This document shows, one piece after another, positions 24,435 to 33,939 of a DNA stretch of 64,000 bases. The position numbers and the translations under genes were made by a program. Origin of the DNA: Collimonas antrihumi (GTDB lineage: Bacteria > Pseudomonadota > Gammaproteobacteria > Burkholderiales > Burkholderiaceae_D); assembly GCF_018304965.1 (NCBI RefSeq), contig NZ_JAGQED010000021.1, positions 1-64,000 of the forward strand, given 5' to 3'. The notes beneath the pieces are model-generated. The model made no database searches, was not told the DNA's origin, and saw nothing but the letters and a program-made list of their open reading frames with translations. Every line of letters begins with the position of its first letter. Position 1 is the stretch's first letter.

Positions 24435-26453
24435 TTAAGCCGCCTTAAAGACTAGCAACTGCGCCGATTCGCTTACTTGATCGCCCACTGTGTACAACAA
24501 CTCTTCTACAAGGCCATCAGACGGGGCGGCGATCGTGTGTTCCATTTTCATGGCTTCCATGATGAGTAATGGTGCGCCTTTTTTTACCTGTTCGCCTTGG
24601 GTTACCAGCAGCGCGACGATCTTGCCTGGCATCGGTGCTGTGAGGCGGCCGCCTTCGGCTTCGGTGTCGCCAGCATGCAGCAGCGGGTCGACATAGCCTA
24701 GCGTGTACTGGCTGCCGGCGTAAAACACGTGGAACTGTTCGCCTTCGCGCACTACCGTGCCGGCTACGGTTCTGTCGCCAAGGCTGATTTCGATGGCGTT
24801 ACCGTCTTGCTCCAGCACGGTCATCTGCTTGAAAGTCTGGGCGCCGAACTGCTCATGATGCAGCAACCAGCGGCCTGCCTCGTAGGTGACGTCGAGTGGA
24901 CTGGCGTTGCCGTCGTCGACAAATGCGAGGCGGCGTTGCAGGCTGCCGTTCAGGCGCCAGCCATCGGTATTGGTCCACGGATCACTGCCGGCGTTGTTTG
25001 CCGCATTACGTTCCGATAGCAGCAACGATGCTGCCGCCAAAGCGAATACTTCGATCGCCACCGGAGTAGCGGCGGGAAACAGGGTATCTTGATGACGTTC
25101 GATCAGGCCGGTATCCAGATCCGCTTCGGAGAATGGCTTGCCGGCAATCAGGCGCTGCAGGAATTTGACGTTGCTGGCGAGACCGACGATCTGATATTGC
25201 GCCAGCGCTTTCGCCATCGCAGCCAATGCTTGTTGCCGGTCCTGGCCCCAGACGATCAGCTTGGCGATCATCGGATCGTAGAACGGTGAGATCGCATCGC
25301 CTTGACGCACGCCGGAATCGATCCGGACGATGCTGGCGTTTGATTGGCTGACCTCGAACTCGGTGGCCGCCGGCGTGCGCAGATGGCGTAACGTGCCTAT
25401 CGACGGCAAGAATCCCTTGTCCGGATTTTCTGCATAGATACGCGCTTCCAGTGCATGGCCGCTCAGTTTCAATTGCTCCTGTTTGAGTGGCAACGGTTCG
25501 CCTGAAGCTACCCGCAACTGCCATTCGACCAGATCGAGGCCGGTAATCATTTCCGTCACCGGATGTTCTACCTGCAGGCGCGTGTTCATCTCCATGAAAT
25601 AGAAAGAACCATCCTGATTGGCGATGAACTCCACCGTACCGGCGCCAACGTACCCGACTGCCTTGGCCGCTGCCACAGCGGCTTCACCCATGGCGCGCCG
25701 GCGTTCCGGTGTCATGCCAGGTGCAGGCGCTTCTTCCAGCACTTTCTGATGGCGGCGCTGTACCGAGCAGTCGCGCTCGAACAGATAGACGCAATCGCCC
25801 TGGGTATCGGCAAACACCTGGATTTCGATGTGACGTGGACGGGTCAGGTAACGTTCGACCAGCACTTTGTCGTCGCCGAAACTGTTGATCGCTTCGCGTT
25901 TGCAGGAAGCCAGCGCAGCCTTGAAATCGGCGCTTTGCTCGACGATGCGCATCCCCTTCCCGCCGCCGCCGGCGCTGGCTTTCAGCAACACCGGGTAAGT
26001 GATCTTATCGGCTTGCTGTTGCAAGAAATCGGCATCCTGGTTCTCGCCGTGATAACCGGGCACCAGCGGCACCTTGGCTTTTTCCATCAATTCCTTGGCG
26101 GCCGACTTCGAGCCCATCGCCGAAATCGCACTGGCAGGCGGGCCGATGAATACCAGGCCGGCCTTGGCGCATGCTTGGGCAAACTGCGCGTTTTCAGACA
26201 GGAAACCGTAGCCGGGATGAATTGCCTGCGCGCCAGTGGCCAAGGCCACTTCGATGATCTTGTCGGCGCGCAGGTAACTTTCCTTGGCCGCAGCCGGCCC
26301 GATCAGCACCGCCTCGTCACACACCGCAACGTGCTTGGCGCCAGCGTCGGCATCCGAATACACGGCCACGGTCTTGATACCCATGCGCCGTGCGGTGGCT
26401 GCCACGCGGCAGGCAATCTCGCCGCGATTGGCAATCAGTATCTTGGTAAACAT
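24435..26453 (-). CDS. mccA: 3-Methylcrotonyl-CoA carboxylase biotin-carrying alpha subunit
   Basis: A 672-aa subunit (LiuD) that carboxylates its own biotin with bicarbonate and ATP and hands the CO2 to the beta subunit. An N-terminal biotin carboxylase domain (ILIANRGEIACRV; ATP-grasp loop KASAGGGGKGMR; EMNTRLQVEHPVTE) is followed by a linker and a C-terminal biotinyl domain with MEAMKMEHTI, the lysine being biotinylated. The ATG at 26453 has GGGGGAGA before it. bioB ends 23 bp upstream, so biotin synthesis and its acceptor are in one transcript. Assignment to MCC rather than propionyl- or geranyl-CoA carboxylase rests on the liu neighbours. Confidence 0.94.
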   Translation of the reverse strand: MFTKILIANRGEIACRVAATARRMGIKTVAVYSDADAGAKHVAVCDEAVLIGPAAAKESYLRADKIIEVALATGAQAIHPGYGFLSENAQFAQACAKAGLVFIGPPASAISAMGSKSAAKELMEKAKVPLVPGYHGENQDADFLQQQADKITYPVLLKASAGGGGKGMRIVEQSADFKAALASCKREAINSFGDDKVLVERYLTRPRHIEIQVFADTQGDCVYLFERDCSVQRRHQKVLEEAPAPGMTPERRRAMGEAAVAAAKAVGYVGAGTVEFIANQDGSFYFMEMNTRLQVEHPVTEMITGLDLVEWQLRVASGEPLPLKQEQLKLSGHALEARIYAENPDKGFLPSIGTLRHLRTPAATEFEVSQSNASIVRIDSGVRQGDAISPFYDPMIAKLIVWGQDRQQALAAMAKALAQYQIVGLASNVKFLQRLIAGKPFSEADLDTGLIERHQDTLFPAATPVAIEVFALAAASLLLSERNAANNAGSDPWTNTDGWRLNGSLQRRLAFVDDGNASPLDVTYEAGRWLLHHEQFGAQTFKQMTVLEQDGNAIEISLGDRTVAGTVVREGEQFHVFYAGSQYTLGYVDPLLHAGDTEAEGGRLTAPMPGKIVALLVTQGEQVKKGAPLLIMEAMKMEHTIAAPSDGLVEELLYTVGDQVSESAQLLVFKAA

Positions 26454-26476
26454 GCTGTCTCCCCCAGTTATATTAT

Positions 26477-27523
26477 TTATTGCGGTTGGGTATTGCTGTC
26501 GGCGGTAACTTCGCAACGTGCATCGAATACCGATGACCGCGAATGCATGCCGAGTTTTTCCAGCAAGGCACGGTCCTCTTCCACTTCCGGATTACCGGTG
26601 GTGAGCAACTTGTCGCCGTAGAAAATCGAGTTGGCGCCGGCCAGGAAACACAGCGACTGGATCGCCTCACCCATCTGCCGGCGGCCAGCGGACAAACGCA
26701 CGCGCGCCTTCGGCATGGTGATACGGGCCACGGCCACGGTGCGCACGAATTCGAACAAGTCGATCGGATCTATGCCGTGCAAAGGCGTGCCTTCGACTTG
26801 CACCAGATTGTTCACCGGCACCGATTCCGGATACGGTTCCAGATTCGCCAGTTGCGCCACCAGGCCGGCACGTTGCAGGCGCGATTCGCCCATGCCGACG
26901 ATGCCGCCGCAGCAGACCTTGATGCCGGCGCCGCGCACGCTGTCGAGCGTATCCAGGCGGTTCTGGTAATCGCGGGTGGTGATGATGTCGCCGTAGATTT
27001 CCGGTGCGGTATCGAGATTGTGGTTGTAGTAATCGAGGCCGGCGCCCTTCAGGCGCTCAGCCTGGCCTTCGCCCAGCATGCCCAGCGTGGCGCAGGTTTC
27101 GAGGCCCAACGCCTTGACTTCGCGCACCATTTCTTCGACCTTTTCCAAGTCGCGGTCTTTCGGCTCACGCCATGCCGCGCCCATGCAGAAACGGGTTGCG
27201 CCATGCGCCTTGGCTTGGCGGGCGGCTTCCAGCACGGTATCCAGCGGCAGGATTTTCTGGGCGGTGACGCCGGTGTCGTAACGTGCCGCTTGCGGGCAGT
27301 AGCCGCAATCTTCCGGGCAGCCGCCGGTCTTGATCGACAACAGCGTCGCCAGCTCGACTTCATTCGGGTCGAAATTTTCACGATGCACTTGCTGCGCCTT
27401 GAACAACAGTTCGTTGAACGGCAGGTTGAACAAATCCAGCACGGTTTGCACCGGCCACTTGGCGTCGGCTGGCAGCACCATAGGCTTGGCGGCTGGCTGG
27501 AATGTAATTGGTTGCGATGACAT
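26477..27523 (-). CDS. bioB: Biotin synthase
   Basis: A 348-aa radical SAM enzyme inserting sulfur into dethiobiotin. The SAM cluster motif CPEDCGYC (CxxxCxxC) and the CGGIVGMGE segment are intact, as is RLSAGRRQM, whose arginine coordinates the second [2Fe-2S] cluster. The ATG at 27523 has AAAGGAAG upstream; a longer frame reaching 27592 would overlap bioD. Last gene of the biotin group, directly before mccA. Confidence 0.97.
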   Translation of the reverse strand: MSSQPITFQPAAKPMVLPADAKWPVQTVLDLFNLPFNELLFKAQQVHRENFDPNEVELATLLSIKTGGCPEDCGYCPQAARYDTGVTAQKILPLDTVLEAARQAKAHGATRFCMGAAWREPKDRDLEKVEEMVREVKALGLETCATLGMLGEGQAERLKGAGLDYYNHNLDTAPEIYGDIITTRDYQNRLDTLDSVRGAGIKVCCGGIVGMGESRLQRAGLVAQLANLEPYPESVPVNNLVQVEGTPLHGIDPIDLFEFVRTVAVARITMPKARVRLSAGRRQMGEAIQSLCFLAGANSIFYGDKLLTTGNPEVEEDRALLEKLGMHSRSSVFDARCEVTADSNTQPQ

Positions 27524-27555
27524 GATCAGACTTCCTTTGTGTTGAGGGAATACGG

Positions 27556-28305
27556 TTACGAGTTTGGTGTATTGCCGGATGGCGCAGGCCACCCCGGTAA
27601 ACAGGAAAAATTCAAATGACTGGCGGCGGCCTCGACCAGCGCCTTGGCGGGCAACGCGTTCATGCGCGGCACGTGGCCTAGAAATGGTGCATCAATGCGA
27701 TTCTTCAATGCGGCAATGTTGGCGTCGCCGTTGAGCATGGTCGGGTCGACCGTGTTGGCAACCCAGCCGGCCAGCCGCAAGCCGCGCGCGGCAATCGCCT
27801 CGACCGTCAGCAATGCATGGCTTATGCAACCCAGCCGCAAACCGACCACCAGCACCACCGGCAAACCGAGCTGCTGCGCCAGGTCGGCGGTATCGTGGGT
27901 ATCGTTGAGCGGCACGCGGAAGCCGCCCACGCCTTCGACTATCACGGCGTCGGCCAGCTCGGCGAGCTGTCGATAACATGACAGGATATGCGCCAGTTCG
28001 ATCGGCCGCTCTTCTTGTTCTGCGGCGATATGCGGTGCGGTCGCCTGACGCAATAGAAACGGTGTAGTCAATTCCTGTGGCAGCTTCACACTGGCCTCTG
28101 CCGCCAGGATATCGGCATCGTCGTTGTGCCAGACGCCATCGCGCAATTCAGCGCCGGCAGCGACCGGTTTCATGCCGGCGCTGCGAACACCGGTTTTAGT
28201 CAGTCCATGCAGCAAGGCGCCGGCGATCAGCGTCTTGCCGATTTCTGTATCGGTGCCGGCGACGAACCACGCGGCCTTTTGGGTATTTACGATAGGGTCA
28301 GTCAT
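27556..28305 (-). CDS. bioD: Dethiobiotin synthetase
   Basis: A 249-aa ATP-dependent carboxylase closing the ureido ring of biotin from 7,8-diaminopelargonate. The P-loop GTDTEIGKT is at residues 17-25 and [14 protein letters not shown] matches the second nucleotide/substrate loop. It overlaps bioA by 8 nt at its 5' end, and bioB begins 32 bp downstream. Confidence 0.96.
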   Translation of the reverse strand: MTDPIVNTQKAAWFVAGTDTEIGKTLIAGALLHGLTKTGVRSAGMKPVAAGAELRDGVWHNDDADILAAEASVKLPQELTTPFLLRQATAPHIAAEQEERPIELAHILSCYRQLAELADAVIVEGVGGFRVPLNDTHDTADLAQQLGLPVVLVVGLRLGCISHALLTVEAIAARGLRLAGWVANTVDPTMLNGDANIAALKNRIDAPFLGHVPRMNALPAKALVEAAASHLNFSCLPGWPAPSGNTPNS

Positions 28306-29677
28306 GATCGATCACGCTTTCGAAAACCATGGCAGTGCGAGTAGCCAGCAACTCGATCTCTTCATCGTCGAGAATATACGGCGGCATCAGGTAGACCGTT
28401 TTTCCGATCGGCCGCAGCAGCAATTCATGCTCCACCGCGCTGCTGAAAAACCGGCGTGAAAATGTCGCCGCGTGCGCCTTGCTATCGATGACGGCGTCAA
28501 AAGCCCAGATCATGCCGCGTTGACGGAAATGCTGCACTTTAGGATGCTGCGCCAAAGGCGCCAACGCGGCGGTAATGCGTTCTGCCCGCCGGCGATTGAC
28601 GTTGATCACATCGTCTTCCCGGAAAATCGCCAGCGTTGCCAGCGCAGCACGGCAAGCCAGCGGATTACCGGTGTAGGAATGCGAGTGGAGGAAACCGCGC
28701 GCCAGGTCGTTATCGTAGAAAGCCTGATAGATTTCGTCGCGCGTCATCACCAGCGACAAAGGCAGGTAACCGCCGCTGATGCCTTTCGACAGACACAGGA
28801 AATCCGGCCAGATTGGCGCCTCTCCCGGCGCAGCCGCCTGCTCGGAAGCGAAGAAAGTACCGGTGCGGCCGCAGCCGACGGCAATTTCATCAAAAATCAG
28901 GTGGACTTTGTAGCGGTCGCATAAAGCGCGCAATTCGCGCAGATAAACCGGATCGTGCATCGCCATGCCGGTGGCGCATTGCACCAGCGGTTCGATGATG
29001 ATGGCGGCGATATGGCTGGAACGCTGCTGCAACAATTTTTCCAGTGTTGCAGCTGCCCGGTGGGCGACGTCGGCAGCGCTCTCAGCGTCGCGCGCGCCAC
29101 GTGCATCGGGCGACGCCACCACATGCGCCTGGCGCAGCAAGGGGCCATAGGCATCGCGAAACAACGGCACGTCGGTAACCGCCAACGCGCCGATGGTTTC
29201 GCCGTGATAACTGCCTTTCAGGCACACGAACTCCTGCTTGTCGGTGTAACCCGCGTTACGCCATGCATGGAAACTCATCTTCAAGGCGATCTCGACTGCC
29301 GAGGCGCCGTCGGAGGCATAGAAACAATGACCCAGCACATTGCCGGTGCGCGCCGCCAGCTGCTCAGACAACTGCACGACCGGTTCATGCGTAAAGCCGG
29401 CCAGCATGGCGTGTTCGAGCTGGTCGATCTGATCTTTCAATGCGGTATTGATGCGTGGATTGGCATGGCCGAACAGGTTGACCCACCAGGAGCTGATCGC
29501 ATCCAGGTAGCGTTTGCCGTCGCTGTCATACAGCCAGGCGCCACGGCCGCGGCTGACCGCGATCAGCGGCACCGATTCATGGTGCTGCATTTGGGTACAC
29601 GGATGCCAGACACTGTTCAGGCTACGCTGAATCAGATCCGACTGTGGTGCAAGTGCATCTGTACTATTCTTACGCAA
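28298..29677 (-). CDS. bioA: Adenosylmethionine-8-amino-7-oxononanoate aminotransferase
   Basis: A 459-aa fold-type-I PLP transaminase producing 7,8-diaminopelargonate with S-adenosylmethionine as amino donor. SVWHPCTQM at the N-terminus is BioA-specific; [13 protein letters not shown] and [12 protein letters not shown] (Schiff-base lysine) are intact. The likely start is TTG at 29677, overlapping the bioF stop (TTGCGTAA) with GAGGAA just upstream; an in-frame ATG at 29710 would add 11 residues with no visible site. Confidence 0.94.
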   Translation of the reverse strand: MRKNSTDALAPQSDLIQRSLNSVWHPCTQMQHHESVPLIAVSRGRGAWLYDSDGKRYLDAISSWWVNLFGHANPRINTALKDQIDQLEHAMLAGFTHEPVVQLSEQLAARTGNVLGHCFYASDGASAVEIALKMSFHAWRNAGYTDKQEFVCLKGSYHGETIGALAVTDVPLFRDAYGPLLRQAHVVASPDARGARDAESAADVAHRAAATLEKLLQQRSSHIAAIIIEPLVQCATGMAMHDPVYLRELRALCDRYKVHLIFDEIAVGCGRTGTFFASEQAAAPGEAPIWPDFLCLSKGISGGYLPLSLVMTRDEIYQAFYDNDLARGFLHSHSYTGNPLACRAALATLAIFREDDVINVNRRRAERITAALAPLAQHPKVQHFRQRGMIWAFDAVIDSKAHAATFSRRFFSSAVEHELLLRPIGKTVYLMPPYILDDEEIELLATRTAMVFESVIDHD

Positions 29678-30854
29678 TTGTGTTCCTCGTATAGTGCTCA
29701 GCCAGCACATGCAGTGCGCTGACCAACTTATCTATTTGTTCAATGCTGTGCGCCGCCGACAGCGATATGCGCAAGCGCGCGGTGTCTTTCGGCACGGTCG
29801 GCGGCCGGATCGCCGGCACCCAGATGCCTTGCTCGCGCAGCCCTGCCATCAGATCCAGCGCCAGCTGGTTATCTTCAACGATCAACGCTTGCACCGGCGT
29901 TTCTGACGGCAGCAAAGGCCAGGGCAAGCTAGCCAATCCGCTGCGCAGCCGCGCAATCAAATCGCGCAAGTGCTGTTGCCGCCAATCCTCGACCTGCATC
30001 AGCTTGACTGCCGCCAGCAAAGCGCTCGCCAGCATGGGTGGGCTGGCCGTAGTAAACACGTAGGTGCGCGCCCGCTGCAGCAACCATTCAATCAGCAGCG
30101 CATCGCCGGCGACGAAGGCGCCTGCCACTCCGGCCGCTTTGCCCAAGGTCCCCATATACAGGATGCGTTGCGACTGCAATCCGAAATGCGCCAGGCTGCC
30201 GCGTCCTTGCGGACCCAACACGCCGAAGCCGTGGGCATCGTCGACCAGCAGCCAGGCATCGTATTTTTCGCACAAGGCCAGCAGTTCCGGTAATGGCGCG
30301 ATATCGCCATCCATGCTGAACACGGCATCGGTGACGATCAGCTTGCGCGGGTGATCGCTCTTGGCCAGCAATTGTTCCAGTCTTGCCACATCGGCATGCG
30401 GGTAGATGCGGAACTGCGCACCCGACAAACGCGCGCCGTCTATCAGGCAGGCGTGATTCAGGCGATCTGAAAATACGATATCGCCGGGGCCGACCAGTGC
30501 CGGGATGGTCCCCATGTTCGCCATGTAGCCGGTCGAAAAATGCAAGGCGCGCGGCATGCCGACGAATTCCGCCAGCGCCAGTTCCAATTCCTCAACCACG
30601 CTGGTGTGGCCGCTGATCAAGGCTGATGCGCTGGCGCCGACGCCGTATCGGTCGAGCCCGGCTTGCGCTGCAGCACGCAGAGCCGGATGGTTCGCCAGGC
30701 CCAGATAATCGTTGCTGCAAAAGGACAGGTATTGCCGGCCATCGACATCCAGCAACGGCTCCTGCGGACCATCGACGATGCGCCGCTTGCGCAACAGCTT
30801 CTGCTCTTGCAACGCAGCCAGCTGGTCGCGGATCTGGGTCAGCAACTCAGGCAT
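29670..30854 (-). CDS. bioF: 8-Amino-7-oxononanoate synthase
   Basis: A 394-aa PLP enzyme condensing pimeloyl-ACP (or pimeloyl-CoA) with alanine, the first ring-assembly step of biotin. SFCSNDYLGLANHP, TDAVFSMDGDIAPL, VDDAHGFGVLG and GTLGKAAGVAGAFVAG with the PLP lysine are all present. The ATG at 30854 has GGAGG 6 nt upstream and overlaps the P450 stop by 8 nt, so its translation depends on the P450 reading frame. Confidence 0.96.
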   Translation of the reverse strand: MPELLTQIRDQLAALQEQKLLRKRRIVDGPQEPLLDVDGRQYLSFCSNDYLGLANHPALRAAAQAGLDRYGVGASASALISGHTSVVEELELALAEFVGMPRALHFSTGYMANMGTIPALVGPGDIVFSDRLNHACLIDGARLSGAQFRIYPHADVARLEQLLAKSDHPRKLIVTDAVFSMDGDIAPLPELLALCEKYDAWLLVDDAHGFGVLGPQGRGSLAHFGLQSQRILYMGTLGKAAGVAGAFVAGDALLIEWLLQRARTYVFTTASPPMLASALLAAVKLMQVEDWRQQHLRDLIARLRSGLASLPWPLLPSETPVQALIVEDNQLALDLMAGLREQGIWVPAIRPPTVPKDTARLRISLSAAHSIEQIDKLVSALHVLAEHYTRNTIA

Positions 30855-32148
30855 ATTGGGCCTCCGCTGGTGTTGCTGGTGTTGCTGCTGTTGCTTGCTC
30901 TGCCGCCGACGGCCGTGCAAATTTTAGCGGCAGCTGGTTCAGGCTGCGATATACCGCGTTGCCGCCCCATGACTGGATGTCGCCGGCCAGTCGCAATTGC
31001 GGCAAGCGTTGCATCACGCTGCGCATCGCGATTTCTGCTTCCAGGTAGGTCAGCGTTGCACCGATGCAGACGTGCGGGCCATAACCGAAGGACAGATGGG
31101 CGCCCTGGTTGCGCGCGATATCGAGTTGGTCCGGATCTGTGAATTTGGCGGGATCGCGATTGGCGGCGCCGATCAGCGGGATCACCAGATCGCCCTTTTT
31201 CATCAGCTGGCCGTGCATCTCGACATCGACCTTGAGCCGACGGCCGGTGTACTGCACCGGGCTGTCAAAACGCAGTAATTCTTTTAGAGCAGACGGCAGC
31301 AGCGACGGCGTGCTTTGCAAAGCTTGCCATTGTTCCGGATGTTGCAACAGCGCCAGCATGCCGTTGCCAAGCAGGTTACGCGTGGTTTCATGACCGGCGA
31401 ACAGCAGCGTGCAGCACTGCGCCAGCAACTCTTTAGTGGTGATGATGCCGCCCGTAGCTTCAGCGCGTATCAGCTGACTCATCAAGTCGTCGCCCAACGC
31501 TGCGCGACGCTGCGGCAACAGCTGGCGGAAATATTCGTTCATGGCGATCAGGCTGACCTGGGCCGCGCGGGCGATTTCAAGCGTCGGCGTCGGACTGCCG
31601 ATGAAAGCGGCAATATCGTCGGACCAGGCAACAAATTCACTGCGGTCTTCAGCGGCAATGCCGAGCATGCTGGCGATCACCAGCGCCGGCAGCGGACGGG
31701 CGAAGTCGCGCATGAAGTCGAATTGCGCGAATTCAGCAAACTGCCCGGACGCGCCGCAGTCAGCGGCCTTGGCCAATACCTGGTCGAGCAAACGATCGAC
31801 AATAATCTGGATCTGCGGCCCCAATTCCTGCAATGCCGCAGGCTTGAAGCCGGCATTCATCACTTGCCGCAAGCGAGTGTGCTGCGGCGCATCCACAAAC
31901 AATAGCGAACGTGAAAAAATCCGTTTGAATTCGCGCAGTTCGGCCAGCGCCCCCGGGCCGCTGCTATTAGCCCAGCCGCCGGCGCGGCGCACCGAGAAAC
32001 GCGGATCGCGCAACACGCTGGCGACATCGGCATGGCCGGTCAGCAGCCAGGCGCCGCCGCAGAACTCCGGGCTCCAATGCAACGCGCCTTGGGCACGCAG
32101 AGCGTGGTAAGCCGGGTAAGGGTCGTTCAAAAATTCTTCGTTAATCAT
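30847..32148 (-). CDS. Cytochrome P450 heading the biotin operon, possible BioI analogue
   Basis: A 433-aa soluble class I bacterial P450. The I-helix oxygen-activation motif LLFAGHETTRNLL, the K-helix E-L-L-R pair (KELLRFDSPVQYTGR) and the heme loop FGYGPHVCIG with ligand Cys361 are intact. The overall pattern resembles the CYP107 group, to which B. subtilis BioI belongs; BioI oxidatively cleaves acyl-ACP to give pimeloyl-ACP. Its stop overlaps bioF by 8 nt, so it is co-translated with the enzyme that uses pimeloyl thioester. Supplying that precursor is a strong inference but unproven; no ferredoxin or reductase gene is adjacent. The Ala/Thr-rich tail after residue 410 is probably unstructured. 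Confidence 0.9.
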   Translation of the reverse strand: MINEEFLNDPYPAYHALRAQGALHWSPEFCGGAWLLTGHADVASVLRDPRFSVRRAGGWANSSGPGALAELREFKRIFSRSLLFVDAPQHTRLRQVMNAGFKPAALQELGPQIQIIVDRLLDQVLAKAADCGASGQFAEFAQFDFMRDFARPLPALVIASMLGIAAEDRSEFVAWSDDIAAFIGSPTPTLEIARAAQVSLIAMNEYFRQLLPQRRAALGDDLMSQLIRAEATGGIITTKELLAQCCTLLFAGHETTRNLLGNGMLALLQHPEQWQALQSTPSLLPSALKELLRFDSPVQYTGRRLKVDVEMHGQLMKKGDLVIPLIGAANRDPAKFTDPDQLDIARNQGAHLSFGYGPHVCIGATLTYLEAEIAMRSVMQRLPQLRLAGDIQSWGGNAVYRSLNQLPLKFARPSAAEQATAATPATPAEAQYA

Positions 32149-32210
32149 TTGCCATCTTTTCCGACATTTAAATCTCTGCAAGGACGAGATTGTATGTGAT
32201 CACGGCGCGA

Positions 32211-32996
32211 TCACTGCAGCCAGGACGGTTTGCGCTTCTCCAGGAAGGCGCGTACACCCTCCCGCCCTTCAGTAGAAGCGCGGATTTTAGCGATATCTTC
32301 AACCGTATCGGCAATCAGCGCCTCAGTCAGCGGCTGGCCCGCAATCGCGCGCACCAGGCGCTTGGCTTCAGTGACGGCGTTGGGGCTGGCCGCCAATAAT
32401 GCCTTGAGCAACAAATTCACGCTTTCATCCAATTTTTCTGCGACAACCACCTCATGCACCAGGCCGAGCTTTTGCGCAGTTTCGGCAGAAAATCGTTCTG
32501 CAGTAATAAAGTAACGACGCGCAGCCGACTCGCCGATGGCTTTGATGACATAGGGCGAAATGGTTGCCGGAATCAAGCCAATCTTCACTTCCGACAGGCA
32601 GAACTGCGCCGTACCCACCGCCGCCACGATATCGCAGGCAGCCACCAGGCCAAGTCCGCCGGCATAGCAATCGCCCTGCACCTTGGCGATCACCGGCTTC
32701 GGGCATTGGTAGATGGTGCGCAACATGGTCGCCAGCTGGGCGGCATCGGCGCGATTCTGTTCCGGCGTGTAATCCGCCATCGCCTTCATCCAGTTAAGAT
32801 CGCCACCGGCGCTGAACGCTGCGCCATTTGCCGCCAGCACGATCGCCCTGACCCCGGCGTTGCTGCCCAAATCGGCAAAGGCGTGGGTGATTTCGGCAAT
32901 CATGGTCTCGTTGAAGGCATTACGTACTTCGGGCCGATTGAGGACGATGGTAGCCACCTGCGACGCATGTTGTATTGCTAAAGTCTGATAAGTCAT
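32211..32996 (-). CDS. liuC: Methylglutaconyl-CoA hydratase (enoyl-CoA hydratase family)
   Basis: A 261-aa crotonase-fold enzyme. RPEVRNAFNETMI, the oxyanion hole segments NGAAFSAGGDLNWMK and GDCYAGGLGLVAACD, and a catalytic glutamate region (SEVKIGLIPATISPYV) are visible. GLIPATISPYV is typical of the LiuC/AUH branch, which hydrates 3-methylglutaconyl-CoA to HMG-CoA. It overlaps the upstream hydrolase gene by 4 nt, and the P450 start is 62 bp further on. Confidence 0.92.
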   Translation of the reverse strand: MTYQTLAIQHASQVATIVLNRPEVRNAFNETMIAEITHAFADLGSNAGVRAIVLAANGAAFSAGGDLNWMKAMADYTPEQNRADAAQLATMLRTIYQCPKPVIAKVQGDCYAGGLGLVAACDIVAAVGTAQFCLSEVKIGLIPATISPYVIKAIGESAARRYFITAERFSAETAQKLGLVHEVVVAEKLDESVNLLLKALLAASPNAVTEAKRLVRAIAGQPLTEALIADTVEDIAKIRASTEGREGVRAFLEKRKPSWLQ

Positions 32997-33913
32997 TTGT
33001 TCATCTCCTTCAACGGCTCCGCGGAAAATCCATTTCGCCCAAGAAAATCCGCCACCACCGGCTCCCAGATGCTGAGGCCGGATGAAAATAGTAAATGCCC
33101 GTTCTTGGCAAACGGCGGCAGTAATTTGAATTCGGCCTGGCCGCCCGCCTGGTTAAACGCGGTGTGCCAGGCCTGGCTGTATTGCGGACTGAAATACAGG
33201 TCATTCTGGGTGTATACCCAAAGCATCGGCACCTTGGCAGTCTTGCCGAATTGCGCATACATGTCTTCCAGCTTGGCGCCTTGGCAAGGTATCCCTGGAT
33301 GCGTCTCCGGATCACCGCCGGCGCCGCCGGCAAAATTGATTGCAGCCACCAAGCCCTGCGGCATCCTGGCTGCGGTCGCGGTTGTGGTGTAGCCGCCGAC
33401 CGACTGGCCGACTAACAGCACCCGCCCGGGATTCACGTAGGGTTGTTGCTTGGCATAATCAAGTACTGCCAACACTTCGCTGCTGGCTGCCTCGGCCATC
33501 GGCCCGTAATCTTTATCGCGGCAGCCGCCGCTATCTTCAGGGTCGGGCTCGACACCGGCTTCGCCATAGCCCAGCCGGGTCGGCACAAACACGGCAAAAC
33601 CGCGCTCGATGAAGAAGCGCACTTGCTGCGTGTAGCGGAACCGCGGCGGCTTGGAGCGATCGGTACCGCTCCGGCCGTGACTGATGATCACAATCGGAAA
33701 CGGTCCGCCGCCGGCAGGTTTGAATTGCGTCACGACGACATTGCCACTGACGGTCCGGCCATACAGATTCTTGACGGTGATCGGCAAGCGGGTGACGGCT
33801 TCGTTCAAATCCTCGGCCAGGGGCTGCCCTGCAGCCTGCGCGCACCATGCACACAGGCACAGGCATGCAGATGCCAAAGCTGGTCTCACCGATACTCCTG
33901 TCATTGTGTGCAT
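32993..33913 (-). CDS. Secreted alpha/beta hydrolase, dienelactone-hydrolase-like
   Basis: A 306-aa protein with an N-terminal signal peptide (ALASACLCLCAWCAQAAG), so probably periplasmic. The fold elements VIISHGRSG (oxyanion region), LLVGQSVGGYTT (nucleophile serine) and a late GHLLF histidine point to an active hydrolase of the dienelactone hydrolase or prolyl oligopeptidase-like group. It sits between mccB and liuC with a 4-nt overlap to liuC, an odd place for an exported enzyme; a role in leucine breakdown is not evident. Confidence 0.83.
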   Translation of the reverse strand: MHTMTGVSVRPALASACLCLCAWCAQAAGQPLAEDLNEAVTRLPITVKNLYGRTVSGNVVVTQFKPAGGGPFPIVIISHGRSGTDRSKPPRFRYTQQVRFFIERGFAVFVPTRLGYGEAGVEPDPEDSGGCRDKDYGPMAEAASSEVLAVLDYAKQQPYVNPGRVLLVGQSVGGYTTTATAARMPQGLVAAINFAGGAGGDPETHPGIPCQGAKLEDMYAQFGKTAKVPMLWVYTQNDLYFSPQYSQAWHTAFNQAGGQAEFKLLPPFAKNGHLLFSSGLSIWEPVVADFLGRNGFSAEPLKEMNK

Positions 33914-33939
33914 GATGGTTTTCTGTTCGCCATGTGGCT

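Noticed and set aside
32149-32210. BirA or BioR operator before the P450-bio genes
   Set aside because: Neither the BirA dyad (TTGTAAACC-type arms) nor the BioR palindrome is present in the 62-bp gap.
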